A DNA stretch of 64,000 bases from Methylophaga pinxianii. GTDB taxonomy: Bacteria > Pseudomonadota > Gammaproteobacteria > Nitrosococcales > Methylophagaceae. Position numbers and translations under genes: made by a program. The notes beneath the pieces were generated by a model, which searched no databases, had not been told where the DNA came from, and worked only from the letters and a program-made list of their open reading frames with translations. Shown in pieces: positions 18,263 through 27,346 of the stretch (the stretch's first letter is position 1; the number at the start of each line of letters is the position of its first letter). The stretch is taken from assembly GCF_020447225.1 (NCBI RefSeq), contig NZ_JAJAEO010000189.1, positions 62,001 through 126,000 on the forward strand, in the 5' to 3' direction.

Positions 18263-19522
18263 TTAACTGGCAGATTGCTGGGCGCGCTCAATTTGTTTAT
18301 CGGCTTTGGCTGCATTTTTAGGCTTGTTATCCAGGCTAATGAGCTTTTGTTTGCCTTGATCCGCTTTCACCACGAAGTCTCTATCCATGGTGAAGAATGA
18401 CTCGCAGCCATCTTCGGTAATGTGGATGGTGTCAGAAATGCCACAGGTTTTGTCGCCATCAACACCCCACATCCATGGAATAATATGAAACGTCATGCCC
18501 GGTTTCAGCACGGCAGATTCCCCTTGTTTAAGACTGACGATATACCCCTCGTCCCAACTTGGGGGAAAAGCAATACCGATGGAATAGCCTGAGCGAGTTA
18601 CCAGCCGCGCCCCGATATCATTTTTGGTAATAATGTTGCGGATCATATTATCGGCATCCGATACCGTCATGCCTGGCTGAAAATTCTTGTGCACGGCATC
18701 CAGTGCCATTTTCATAATCTCCTGAGCCTTATACATTGACGGGCTCAGCTTACCGAGAACAATAGTACGCATCATTGCCGTGTGATAACGTCGATAACAG
18801 CCGCCGACTTCAAGAAAAACATGTTCATCCGGTTGGACAATACGCCCCTCCCAGGTAGCATGACCTATCATGGTCCGTGGACCAGAAGTCACATATGGCA
18901 TCACGGCTGGCGGCTCACCGCCAGCTTTGAACATTGCAGCGCTGATGGCAGCACCTATCTCATTTTCTGTGACCTCCGCCTGCACCGCTTCAATACCTGC
19001 TTGCATACCAGCTTCAGTGGCTCTGGCTGCATTTTGCATCAAGGCAATTTCCATCGGCGATTTACAGACCCTGCCTTCCTCGACAATGCCAAAACAGTCT
19101 AATAATTTACCGTCTGTTAGTGTGGTATGGATGCAATCCTGATGATAGGCGGGAAAGAAATAACTGTTCCTTTCATAACCAATACGTTTTTTGTCCAAGC
19201 CAAATTCACGTAGTGCATCCACCAGCATCTGAATGGCATCCCCGGTATCCGGATAAGGCCGGGTAATTTCTACCCAGGTCCGATGAATGACATTCGATTC
19301 TTCCAGCTTACGGGTAATCATGAACGGTTCATCTTCCAGCGGCACCACCAGTGCCTGGAAGAATGAGTAACCCGTAGTCTGATAATCCGTCAGATACATG
19401 ATGTTTTCCGGATCCGAAATCACCACTGCATCCATATGACGTTCGGCAATACGTTCACGTAACTCGCGTAGGCGTCGCTCGTACTCTTCAAAGGGAAAAG
19501 TCATGTCATCGCGATGTCTCAT
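18263..19522 (-). CDS. doeA: Ectoine hydrolase DoeA
   Basis: A 419-residue M24/creatinase-like hydrolase. It opens the ectoine ring to N-acetyl-diaminobutyrate, the first step of ectoine breakdown. The creatinase N-terminal domain (YLTDYQTTGYSFFQALVVPL) and the pita-bread domain (about 160-395) are both present. Where metallo-M24 enzymes have two metal-binding Asp, this one has Glu238 and Ala249 (FLEVGGCYRRYHTAMMRT), so it is probably metal-independent like creatinase. The first ATG overlaps the doeD stop by four bases (ATGA), showing translational coupling. A second ATG at codon 7 is possible. Confidence 0.93.
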   Translation of the reverse strand: MRHRDDMTFPFEEYERRLRELRERIAERHMDAVVISDPENIMYLTDYQTTGYSFFQALVVPLEDEPFMITRKLEESNVIHRTWVEITRPYPDTGDAIQMLVDALREFGLDKKRIGYERNSYFFPAYHQDCIHTTLTDGKLLDCFGIVEEGRVCKSPMEIALMQNAARATEAGMQAGIEAVQAEVTENEIGAAISAAMFKAGGEPPAVMPYVTSGPRTMIGHATWEGRIVQPDEHVFLEVGGCYRRYHTAMMRTIVLGKLSPSMYKAQEIMKMALDAVHKNFQPGMTVSDADNMIRNIITKNDIGARLVTRSGYSIGIAFPPSWDEGYIVSLKQGESAVLKPGMTFHIIPWMWGVDGDKTCGISDTIHITEDGCESFFTMDRDFVVKADQGKQKLISLDNKPKNAAKADKQIERAQQSAS

Positions 19523-20799
19523 GCGGCTTCCTCCATCTGCATGACTTTTTCAGTCACTTCCACCAGAATATCCAAACCTGCCTGGAGATCTGCTTGTGGC
19601 GTGGTTAATGGCGGAATCAACTTGACCACTCTTCCACCAGTGCCACAGCTCGCAATCATCAATCCGGCATCAAAGCACTGATTGACTATCGCCTTGGCGC
19701 GGTCACCACTGCCGACGTCTAATCCCAATATCATGCCTTTTCCGGTGACATTGATCTGAGAGTGCCGCTCAGCAAGCGGTGCCAATGCTTCAGCCATTTT
19801 TTGGCCATTGGCTTTTACCTCAGCCATTAACTCCTCATCATCAAAATAAGTCAGTGCCTGATCGCCGGCAATAAAGGAAATGTCCTGGCCTCTGAAGGTC
19901 CCTGTATGCTCACCGGGAGACCAATGCTTATCGATCTCCGGTTTAACCAAGTTCATCGCCATGGGCGTACCCATTCCACCGATACCTTTCGCCAGGCAAA
20001 TAATGTCCGGATCAATATCCAAATCATCAAAACTGAAAAATGAACCGGTGCGACCTACCCCAACCTGAATATCATCGATGATAAGCAACGCTCCGACTTC
20101 TTTTGCAAGTTTTTGCAAGGCTTGCAGCCATTCCTTTGAAGCAACCTTGACACCACCTTCTGCCTGGATGGTTTCCAGTAAAAATGCTGCTGGTGGAGCA
20201 ATACCGCTGGAGCTGTCCTGATAGATTGCTGTGAGTTGTTCGATGCTGTTCATGCCACAGCCTAATTCACAACCGGGACAAACTTCATCACAACCAAAAG
20301 CAAAATGTTTGACGTGATTTAACGGCACACCTGCCGCATTTCGGAAATATTGATTCGCCGTCGCACTCAAAGCGCCCAGTGTCATCCCATGAAAGCCATG
20401 ACTGAAGGCCACAATATCCTGACGTCCAGTGACTCGTCTGGCGAGTTTCATGGCAGCTTCCACCGCGTTGGTTCCGGTTGGCCCCATAAATTGCATTTTA
20501 TGCGGCATATTTCGAGGTTTAAGAATAGTATCAGTGAAGTGCTGCATAAATTGCCGTTTGGCGGTGGTATGCATATCCAGACTGTGGGTCACACCGTTGG
20601 ATTGGATGTAATCCACCACCGCTTTTGTCATACGCTGATTGTTATGACCAAAATTCAGCACCCCGGCACCGGCAAAAAAATCAATGTATTCTTTGCCATT
20701 TTCATCGGTTTGCCGTGCATTGAGTGCCGTATCAAAGACCACCGGATAAACTCGGCAATAGGCTCGGATATCAGACTCTCTTTCTTCAAATATACTCAT
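19519..20799 (-). CDS. doeD: Diaminobutyrate aminotransferase DoeD
   Basis: A 426-residue class III PLP aminotransferase. It would convert 2,4-diaminobutyrate to aspartate-semialdehyde in ectoine catabolism. FFAGAGVLNFGHNN, GPTGTNAVEAAMKLAR and IIDDIQVGVGRTG are family blocks, and Lys271 in CLAKGIGGMGTP is the PLP lysine. It resembles biosynthetic EctB, but ectA and ectC are absent and the operon is catabolic. Oddly, a four-cysteine cluster C-x3-C-x2-C-x3-C occurs at 170-181, where I recall EctB having no cysteines. It lies between doeB (34-base gap) and doeA (4-base overlap). Confidence 0.9.
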   Translation of the reverse strand: MSIFEERESDIRAYCRVYPVVFDTALNARQTDENGKEYIDFFAGAGVLNFGHNNQRMTKAVVDYIQSNGVTHSLDMHTTAKRQFMQHFTDTILKPRNMPHKMQFMGPTGTNAVEAAMKLARRVTGRQDIVAFSHGFHGMTLGALSATANQYFRNAAGVPLNHVKHFAFGCDEVCPGCELGCGMNSIEQLTAIYQDSSSGIAPPAAFLLETIQAEGGVKVASKEWLQALQKLAKEVGALLIIDDIQVGVGRTGSFFSFDDLDIDPDIICLAKGIGGMGTPMAMNLVKPEIDKHWSPGEHTGTFRGQDISFIAGDQALTYFDDEELMAEVKANGQKMAEALAPLAERHSQINVTGKGMILGLDVGSGDRAKAIVNQCFDAGLMIASCGTGGRVVKLIPPLTTPQADLQAGLDILVEVTEKVMQMEEAA

Positions 20800-20833
20800 T
20801 AAATACTCCTCTTGAACACGTCACTGTGACGAT

Positions 20834-22009
20834 TTAGGGCAGTTCCTCCGGAACAGGGACGCCAACTCCAACCAGGCGCGAAAACAATCGTGTGACCACA
20901 GGTATCAGACGATCATTGAAATCGTAATGTGGACTGTGACAGGGCACCTGATGCTCAGGCCCGTCATCACTGCCAATCAGCGCAAATGCGCCGGGGATAT
21001 GTTGCAGGTAATAACTGAAATCTTCCGAGGCCATAATTGGTGTTGCTGTGACAAAATCCAGTGAATCTGCACCATTTACCTCCTGCCATAAACGTCGCAT
21101 TTGTGTGGCTTGTAAGGGATGGTTAATTGTTGCATCGTAGCGGGGGAAATGTTCCACCTCAGCGACTACGCCATAACTTGCTGCAGTTTGCTGACTTATT
21201 TCGGTAATCAGTCGATATATCTCATCCCGTATCTTCCTGTCAGGGACCCTGATGCTGCCACCCAGAATCGCATTTTGTGGAATGACGGTTGGTGCACTGA
21301 TGGCTTCAATAGAAGTCACACTGATAACGGCGGCCTGCTGAGGCGCTAATCGTCGACTTATGATTTGTTGCAAGTTGAGAGTAATGGCACTGGCCGCTAA
21401 TACGGGATCGCGGCATAACTCCGGTTGACTGGCGTGCCCACCTTGACCATGCAGTGTTATTTTAAATGTGCCGTTACCACACATGACCAGACCATCCGGA
21501 CAAAGCATCTGACCAAACGGAATTGCCGGCCAGTTATGCCAGCCATATATCTCGTCAACCCCATCCAGTGCGCCATCCTTAATCATTTCTCTTGCACCAT
21601 GCCCACCTTCTTCGGCGGGCTGGAAAATCAGGCTGACCGGGCCTTTCAGTTGTGCTTCGTGATATTTAAGCCATTTTGCCGTCGCTAATAAAGTCGCAGT
21701 ATGGCCATCATGACCACAGGCATGCATACATCCATCATTCATCGAGCTCCAGGCTTTTAACGTCGCTTCATGAATTGGCAAGGCATCCATATCACCCCGA
21801 AGAGCGATATGCGCCGCCGAACCATTGGGGTTGAGAATACCGACCGTACCGGTGCCGGCGCATGTGCGCCAACTAATATTCAGCGCGCTGAGAATTTCGC
21901 GCACACGTGCCGCAGTGCGATGTTCCTGCCAGCCCATTTCGGGATTGGCATGGAATTCACGGCGAATTGTTTCAGCTGTGGTGATGGTGTCTTGCCAGAC
22001 ATCTGACAT
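20834..22009 (-). CDS. doeB: N-acetyl-diaminobutyrate deacetylase DoeB
   Basis: A 391-residue M20D amidohydrolase. In ectoine degradation DoeB removes the acetyl group from the DoeA product to give diaminobutyrate. Metal ligands are visible in HACGHDGHTATLL, in the PAEEGGHGA block and in a late His (PCHSPHYDFND); the dimerisation domain includes GQGGHASQPE. It is the first gene of the doeBDAC operon, with the promoter expected in the 236-base gap before it. On sequence alone it could be another amino-acyl amidohydrolase; the neighbours settle the role. Confidence 0.9.
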   Translation of the reverse strand: MSDVWQDTITTAETIRREFHANPEMGWQEHRTAARVREILSALNISWRTCAGTGTVGILNPNGSAAHIALRGDMDALPIHEATLKAWSSMNDGCMHACGHDGHTATLLATAKWLKYHEAQLKGPVSLIFQPAEEGGHGAREMIKDGALDGVDEIYGWHNWPAIPFGQMLCPDGLVMCGNGTFKITLHGQGGHASQPELCRDPVLAASAITLNLQQIISRRLAPQQAAVISVTSIEAISAPTVIPQNAILGGSIRVPDRKIRDEIYRLITEISQQTAASYGVVAEVEHFPRYDATINHPLQATQMRRLWQEVNGADSLDFVTATPIMASEDFSYYLQHIPGAFALIGSDDGPEHQVPCHSPHYDFNDRLIPVVTRLFSRLVGVGVPVPEELP

Positions 22010-22245
22010 GAGCCCTCCCCTGTTTTGGACCGAACAACAAAATTGTCGGCTGATCCGTTTTAAACCTTAATTAGGTTCACATTGTGTCTTTTTAGTGCAA
22101 TTTGCAATGCCATTCGATGATGTTGCTTGATAATCAGCTTCAGACTGTGAAACAGCAATTGCTATGCCACTTGTGACTGGTGCTTCGTTGTTTTGGTTCA
22201 AAATAGCGCGATTTTTCAAATGGCACCAGCCAGAAGATGGCAACA

Positions 22246-22986
22246 CTACCAATACTTTTCGATACTGATATGCCCTGGTTCACGACGACTATGTTTTTTA
22301 AGTCCGCGCTGCAACAATACAGCCATCGTGTCTTGCACCATGTCTGGATTACCACACAACATCACATGGCTGTCTTCATCGATGCGACTACCGGCACGTA
22401 TTTCCAGTTTATTGTCCATGATTGCCGCTGGAATACGCCCGGATATTGCATAATCACAAGCTTCCCGACTGACCATCGGAATATAACTGAACTGGTGAGA
22501 ATGCGTTTCGGCTACGTGACGAATAACTTGCTGATAGGCCAGTTCTTCCATGTATCTTACCGCGTGGACCAGGGTAATACGTTCAAACTGTTGCCAGACT
22601 TCAACTGTTTTAATAATCGACAGAAAGGGGCCAATACCGGTACCGGTAGCCAGTAAAAATAGTTTTTTGGCCGCGGGTAATTGTTTTAAGGTCAGAAGGC
22701 CTGCGGCTTTAGGGGCTACCTTAATGGTGTCACCTGCTTTCAGTGTTGCCAGTTTTGTTGATAATAATCCACCCGGTACAGCAATAAAGTAAAAATCCAG
22801 TGGCTGTTCATCTGGCGCATTCACCAATGAAAAAGGTCGACTGACTTCTTCACCTTCAATATCGAGGGCCAAACGAGTGAATTGTCCGGCTTCAAACTTT
22901 TCGATAGGTGCGTCAACCCTCAGCGAGTGCAAGGTGGATGTCCATTGTTTATTTTCTACAACACGGCCTTCATTCCACTTTGTCAT
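22246..22986 (-). CDS. fpr: Ferredoxin/flavodoxin-NADP+ reductase
   Basis: A 246-residue bacterial ferredoxin-NADP reductase, about the length of E. coli Fpr. RPFSLVNAPDEQPLDFYF is the FAD-binding RxYS-like block (with F for Y). GGLLSTKLATLKAGD follows, and LLATGTGIGPFLSI binds NADP. The C-terminus (RREPGHISIEKYW) ends in an aromatic residue as in this class. It exchanges electrons between NADPH and ferredoxin or flavodoxin in the cytoplasm. TGGAGA lies just before the ATG. It is upstream of doeB on the same strand but 236 bases away, so probably separate. Confidence 0.94.
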   Translation of the reverse strand: MTKWNEGRVVENKQWTSTLHSLRVDAPIEKFEAGQFTRLALDIEGEEVSRPFSLVNAPDEQPLDFYFIAVPGGLLSTKLATLKAGDTIKVAPKAAGLLTLKQLPAAKKLFLLATGTGIGPFLSIIKTVEVWQQFERITLVHAVRYMEELAYQQVIRHVAETHSHQFSYIPMVSREACDYAISGRIPAAIMDNKLEIRAGSRIDEDSHVMLCGNPDMVQDTMAVLLQRGLKKHSRREPGHISIEKYW

Positions 22987-23195
22987 GCATATCTCCAGTT
23001 GAGTAATTTAACGAAGCAGGTTTACAGCTAGAGACCATATCAATATCTGTGGGGTTGCAGCAAAATAGAATCTATTGACTTTATCCGGCTCAAAGCTGAA
23101 ACACACTGGGCGAATTTGGCTTCAGTCTGATTGTTAGACGGTTTTGTATTATCATATGATGCAATAACATTTCTATGCATTAATGAGAAACTCCT

Positions 23196-23837
23196 ATGAA
23201 TTCAGTGCTGGATATGCAGGCGTTAAGAGCTGCGACAGTAAACTCCACTCCATTTCCTTTTTTCAAGGTCGAGCGTTCGATCCGGCAAGAAGTGCTGGAC
23301 CAGATCATTGGTGATTTTCCAGACATTGATGATGGGGGCAGCTTTAACGTGGATGATGTCCCCGTGAATGCGGATTTCAAAGCATTTTTGGAGTCAATCG
23401 ACAGCCCTGAATTCAGACAGCTTATTTGTGAAAAATTCGATGTAAAAGTGATGGATCTTCCAATGTTGATGACATTACGCGGATATTCCAGACAAAAGGA
23501 CGGACGTATTCATACTGACTCCAAAACCAAGCTGGTGACTATTTTGATTTATCTGAATGAAAGCTGGGATGCGGCCAATGGGCGTTTACGTATTTTAAAT
23601 AATGCGCATGATATGGATGACTATGTGGATGAAATCAGTCCCGGCCCGGGCTCATTGGTCGCGTTCAAGGTCACGGATAACTGCTGGCATGGCTATCCAA
23701 GTTATGAGGGTACTCGTCGCTCTATTCAAATCAATTTTCTGACCAGTGAAGCAGCCGGAAACAAACATCGTTTTTTCCACAGATTAAGCGCCAAAGTCAA
23801 AAACTGGTTAAGAAAACGCAAAGTGAAGGTGGCTTAA
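23196..23837 (+). CDS. 2OG-Fe(II) oxygenase family protein
   Basis: A 213-residue non-haem iron dioxygenase with the double-stranded beta-helix core. GRIHTDSKTKLVTILIYLN supplies the His-x-Asp iron ligands, NCWHGYPSYEG the distal His, and TRRSIQINF the Arg that would bind 2-oxoglutarate. The C-terminus is very basic (KVKNWLRKRKVKV). The family includes prolyl hydroxylase-like enzymes acting on proteins or small molecules, and the substrate is unknown. A DUF202 gene starts 3 bases after it, so they are likely co-transcribed. Confidence 0.85.
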   Translation: MNSVLDMQALRAATVNSTPFPFFKVERSIRQEVLDQIIGDFPDIDDGGSFNVDDVPVNADFKAFLESIDSPEFRQLICEKFDVKVMDLPMLMTLRGYSRQKDGRIHTDSKTKLVTILIYLNESWDAANGRLRILNNAHDMDDYVDEISPGPGSLVAFKVTDNCWHGYPSYEGTRRSIQINFLTSEAAGNKHRFFHRLSAKVKNWLRKRKVKVA

Positions 23838-23840
23838 TCA

Positions 23841-24209
23841 ATGTCATATCTTCAGGACCCCCGCGTTTTATTTGCTGCAGAACGCACATTATTGGCCTGG
23901 AACCGCACCGGTTTGACGTTTATCATGTTTGGCTTTTTGATTGAACGCTCAGGCCTGTTAATTGAGGTATTATCGAAGGGTGAAAATTATCTGAACACCA
24001 CGATGACCTTTGTCATTGGTCTGGCTTTTATCCTGCTTGGCAGTGTGACAACTGTATATGCTGCCAGACAATTTCAACGTGTATTAAAAACCCTTGGTGA
24101 AGCAGAATTTCCCAAGGGATATCGGACGCAATGGGGCGTCGTTGTAAGTTTAATTGTTGCGTTGCTTGGTAGCTTTTTAGCTATCAGCCTCTTTCTCACC
24201 TACAACTGA
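23841..24209 (+). CDS. DUF202 (YidH-like) membrane protein
   Basis: A 122-residue small inner-membrane protein. The opening LAAERTLLAWNRTGL-type motif (here FAAERTLLAWNRTGLTF) followed by three hydrophobic helices is the DUF202/YidH hallmark. The function is unknown in bacteria. It starts 3 bases after the 2OG oxygenase stop and ends 10 bases before the SMR transporter, making a compact three-gene unit. Confidence 0.9.
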   Translation: MSYLQDPRVLFAAERTLLAWNRTGLTFIMFGFLIERSGLLIEVLSKGENYLNTTMTFVIGLAFILLGSVTTVYAARQFQRVLKTLGEAEFPKGYRTQWGVVVSLIVALLGSFLAISLFLTYN

Positions 24210-24219
24210 GTCCCATGTC

Positions 24220-24552
24220 ATGTCTAAATGGTTATTGTTAAGTATTGCGATCATCGCCGAAGTTTTTGGCACCAGTTTTTTGAAGGCGTCAGAGGGGTTT
24301 ACCAGGTTCTGGCCCTCTGTGGCTGTTATCCTTGGTTATGTTGTCGCGTTTTATTTTTTAGCTTTATCGCTGAAAGTCATCCCGGTCGGTATCGCCTATG
24401 CCATCTGGGCCGGCATTGGAGTGGTATTAATTGCTCTGATAGGCTGGATTGTATTTAGTCAGAAACTGGATGTGCCCGCCATTATTGGGATATCCATGAT
24501 TTTAGGTGGAGTGGTGGTATTAAACCTCTTTTCCAATAGCTTGACGCATTAA
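24220..24552 (+). CDS. Small multidrug resistance (EmrE-type) transporter
   Basis: A 110-residue SMR transporter with four membrane helices. The essential Glu in helix 1 is visible in IIAEVFGTSFLKAS. Helix 3 carries AYAIWAGIGVVLIALIGW, the family signature, and helix 4 has GGVVVLNLFS. Such proteins work as antiparallel dimers exporting cationic compounds in exchange for protons. The EmrE/QacE branch is more likely than the guanidinium exporter branch, but ligand range is not readable. It is last in the unit with the oxygenase and DUF202 genes. Confidence 0.92.
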   Translation: MSKWLLLSIAIIAEVFGTSFLKASEGFTRFWPSVAVILGYVVAFYFLALSLKVIPVGIAYAIWAGIGVVLIALIGWIVFSQKLDVPAIIGISMILGGVVVLNLFSNSLTH

Positions 24553-24660
24553 CCACATTCAATATTGGTCATGCTGAGCAGTCCGTCGTTACCATTATAG
24601 GGTGACTTGAAGATCATTCGCTCCTGACCTGATTACGATTTTTTTATGCTTTAAAGCCCA

Positions 24661-26949
24661 ATGAAGGGCAAAATAACTTTCGGATTTTTTATGAGCTCGT
24701 CAGACCCATCGCAAAACAAAATTGAGAACGGCCCGTTAATGGATGCCAATTCACTGGGTAATGCATTGCGTTATGTTTTTGCGGGTCGCCTGGCGTTACC
24801 TGATGGACATCTTCCCGAAGCAAAACATGTTGTTCCGGAGGATTTTGTCGGTGTGGGTGTCACCACCTCTGAAGACCCGGCAGTGGATGATTATATCTTG
24901 CAGCAATTGACTGAACTGCAGATTAAACAGGTACGTCTTGATTATACTTATGGTGATGAAGGTGGGCCTGTTACACGTTTACTGGAGCGCTTGTTAGCCA
25001 CTGACATTAAGGTCTTACTGCATTTGGTACAACCGTTTACCGAAGCACAGCAGATGAAAACCGGTAGCGCTCAGTTACGTTGGCGCGAATTTGTACAAAC
25101 TGCTGCCAGTCGTTTTGGTTCACGCGTGTCAGCGATTGAAGTGGGTTCAACCAGTAACCGTCGTCGTTGGGCGGGTTATGATACCGAAAGTTTTTTTAAT
25201 ACCTGGCGTATTGCCTACGAGGAAATAAAGTCTCGTCATATCAAAATTGCCGGACCCAATATCTCCGACTTTGAGCCATTGCATAACATTGCGGTATTAA
25301 CCCGTTTACGGCGTGAGAATCAACTTCCGGATATCCATACCAATAATTTGTTCAGCGAACGCGTCACTGAGCCCGAGCGTTTTGATCATCGTATTTTTGG
25401 CACAAAATTAGCCATGCGACTGAAGGTAAATCTGGTCAAAAAAGCGCGCATCTTAAAAAAGATTACCAAAGACTTCGGTGTGAAAGAGTTTATTTCACCT
25501 GCCGCATTCTGGACCTTGCCACGTATTCATCGTGTACTGGTAAATGGAGAGGAAAAACAGGCTGATTATTTAAGCCGATACCTCACGCTACTGGCCGCTT
25601 CTGGTGCAATGCAACAGGCATATTGGGGGCCTTTCATCTGCCATCGTGAAGGATTGATTGATGATGGCTATGAAACCTACCCGGACTTGGAGCGAATCAC
25701 ACACTATCGTTCCGTATTGGGTCAACGTCAGGACTTTCGTTTACGCCCATCCTTTTATGCAATGAAAAACTTTATCCGACTGATACCAGGCAGTTTGTAT
25801 GAAGGCCCTTTAGCCACTGCTGAAGCCATTGAAGTCCACGCCTTTCGCAATAACGACAAGTTGATCCATGTGTTATGGACAGCCAATGGTCAGGCCATGC
25901 CCATGCATGCGTTATATGCCCCGACACAGTTGGAGAGTGCTGAAATTATTACCCGTGACGGCGTCATGGTTGTTGAAAAACCAGAATTTGTTACCGAAAC
26001 CCCCATTTTTATGTGTTGGGCTGCTGGTACTAAAATCGAATTGAAGGCCAGTCCAAAAGCACGTGAGAGAGTATCTATCTATCGCCATGCCACGGGTCAG
26101 AATCTCTATGAATTTGAGCAGGATGGCTGGAAAGGCCTGCTATTAGCCGAGAATGCAGAACAAGCCACGCAATTAAAACAGAAGTTACATCCTGCTTATT
26201 TGCCTAAAGCAAAGGAAACAAATACTTTGCGGAAAGCACGTAACGTTATTTGGAGAATAGATGATCTGCTGGACAAGCCGATCGTTGCCAAAAAACCTTT
26301 ACGTATGCCACCGCACAAATTGTTGTTGGATAAATTTAAACCCTGCAAATCCAAACGCAGTTGGAATGCTGCAGCCGAATTATTGCGCCGCGGTATTCCT
26401 ACGGCCTTGCCTATCGCCTACTTTGAGCGTATTGACGATAAGAGCTTGACCGAAAATTATTACCTCTGTGATTTGGTTGATCATGATTTCTCTGCTCGAG
26501 AAATTCTCACTGCCTTTAATGAAGGGGCAACTGAATATCAAGGCGTCAACGAGGACGACCTATACCAGCAGTTAAGTTATTTTCTGCTCGATTTACATGG
26601 CCGTGGTGTGTTTTTTCGGGATCTGGCTGGTGGTAATATCCTGATCAAAAAGCAAGCTGACGGTAAACTGGATTTCACCCTAATCGATATCAATCGGGCA
26701 CGTTTTTTTAATCGATATCTGACATTGCCTGAGCGCCTTTCTGATCTCACAAGAATCTGTAACAAATTACATTTGGCAGGTCGAGAAAAACTGGTGGGAC
26801 ACTACTTACAACATACCAAGTATAAGTTGCCATTTAATTTTCGCTGTCGGGTGCCATTTTACCTTTATGATTTCAAAGTTAAATTCAAGCGGCGCTATGG
26901 TCGTAAAGCCATTAAACGCCTGTTCAATAAACTGCGTGGTCATGAATAG
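24661..26949 (+). CDS. Fusion: glycosidase-like barrel plus lipopolysaccharide-kinase domain
   Basis: A 762-residue two-part protein. Residues about 60-400 resemble a GH39-like (beta/alpha)8 barrel, but the strand-4 block reads IEVGSTSNRRRW, where active enzymes have an NEP motif. The acid/base Glu is therefore missing and this half is probably inactive. Residues about 540-720 are a Kdo/InaA-type kinase: Lys544/545 region, helix C Glu573, catalytic loop FRDLAGGN (Arg653, Asp654, Asn659) and metal-binding Asp676 in LIDINRA. The kinase half looks active and likely phosphorylates a lipopolysaccharide or glycan. The start may be ATG 24661 or 24691; neither has a clear ribosome site. Confidence 0.8.
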   Translation: MKGKITFGFFMSSSDPSQNKIENGPLMDANSLGNALRYVFAGRLALPDGHLPEAKHVVPEDFVGVGVTTSEDPAVDDYILQQLTELQIKQVRLDYTYGDEGGPVTRLLERLLATDIKVLLHLVQPFTEAQQMKTGSAQLRWREFVQTAASRFGSRVSAIEVGSTSNRRRWAGYDTESFFNTWRIAYEEIKSRHIKIAGPNISDFEPLHNIAVLTRLRRENQLPDIHTNNLFSERVTEPERFDHRIFGTKLAMRLKVNLVKKARILKKITKDFGVKEFISPAAFWTLPRIHRVLVNGEEKQADYLSRYLTLLAASGAMQQAYWGPFICHREGLIDDGYETYPDLERITHYRSVLGQRQDFRLRPSFYAMKNFIRLIPGSLYEGPLATAEAIEVHAFRNNDKLIHVLWTANGQAMPMHALYAPTQLESAEIITRDGVMVVEKPEFVTETPIFMCWAAGTKIELKASPKARERVSIYRHATGQNLYEFEQDGWKGLLLAENAEQATQLKQKLHPAYLPKAKETNTLRKARNVIWRIDDLLDKPIVAKKPLRMPPHKLLLDKFKPCKSKRSWNAAAELLRRGIPTALPIAYFERIDDKSLTENYYLCDLVDHDFSAREILTAFNEGATEYQGVNEDDLYQQLSYFLLDLHGRGVFFRDLAGGNILIKKQADGKLDFTLIDINRARFFNRYLTLPERLSDLTRICNKLHLAGREKLVGHYLQHTKYKLPFNFRCRVPFYLYDFKVKFKRRYGRKAIKRLFNKLRGHE

Positions 26950-27100
26950 AAATCGGTCACTTTTATTCAGCTGCAACTCGGCGTAAATTAAATCCTGCTT
27001 ATCTTTGGTTTCTATCAGCTTGAATGGAAATCAACCACATCGTTAATCGCGATGAAAGACAGATAGAACCTGACGTTCTGTTAATCAGGAGGTGTCCGCT

Positions 27101-27346
27101 ATGACGCTGGAAAACATGACTTTAGTCTGGGGTTGGGCGACTGCTCTCAATTACTTGGTCTTTCTCCTGTGGGTGACGATCTATGCGACGGCAAGCCAGA
27201 AAATTTACCGTTTGCACAGCCGTTGGTTTACCCTGAGTCAGCAGCAATTTTCCCAACTGCACTATCTCGGAATGATGCTTTATAAGTCAGCCATATTTTT
27301 GTTTTTACTGGCACCTTATATCGGTTTGAAATTTGTGCCATCATAA
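27101..27346 (+). CDS. DUF6868 small membrane protein
   Basis: An 81-residue protein with two membrane helices (about 10-32 and 57-76) and the conserved middle YRLHSRWFTLSQQQFSQLHY. This pattern matches what I know as DUF6868, with no assigned function. The ATG at 27101 sits eight bases after AGGAGG, a near-perfect ribosome site, so the upstream GTG that overlaps this site is rejected. It is isolated from both neighbours by over 100 bases. Confidence 0.8.
   Translation: MTLENMTLVWGWATALNYLVFLLWVTIYATASQKIYRLHSRWFTLSQQQFSQLHYLGMMLYKSAIFLFLLAPYIGLKFVPS

Noticed and set aside
19519..20799. EctB of an ectoine biosynthesis operon
   Set aside because: The aminotransferase resembles EctB, but ectA and ectC are absent and the neighbours are hydrolase, deacetylase and aldehyde dehydrogenase, so the catabolic DoeD role fits.
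22193..22656. Plus-strand open frames opposite fpr
   Set aside because: They are antisense shadows of the fpr coding sequence, without ribosome sites or recognisable domains.
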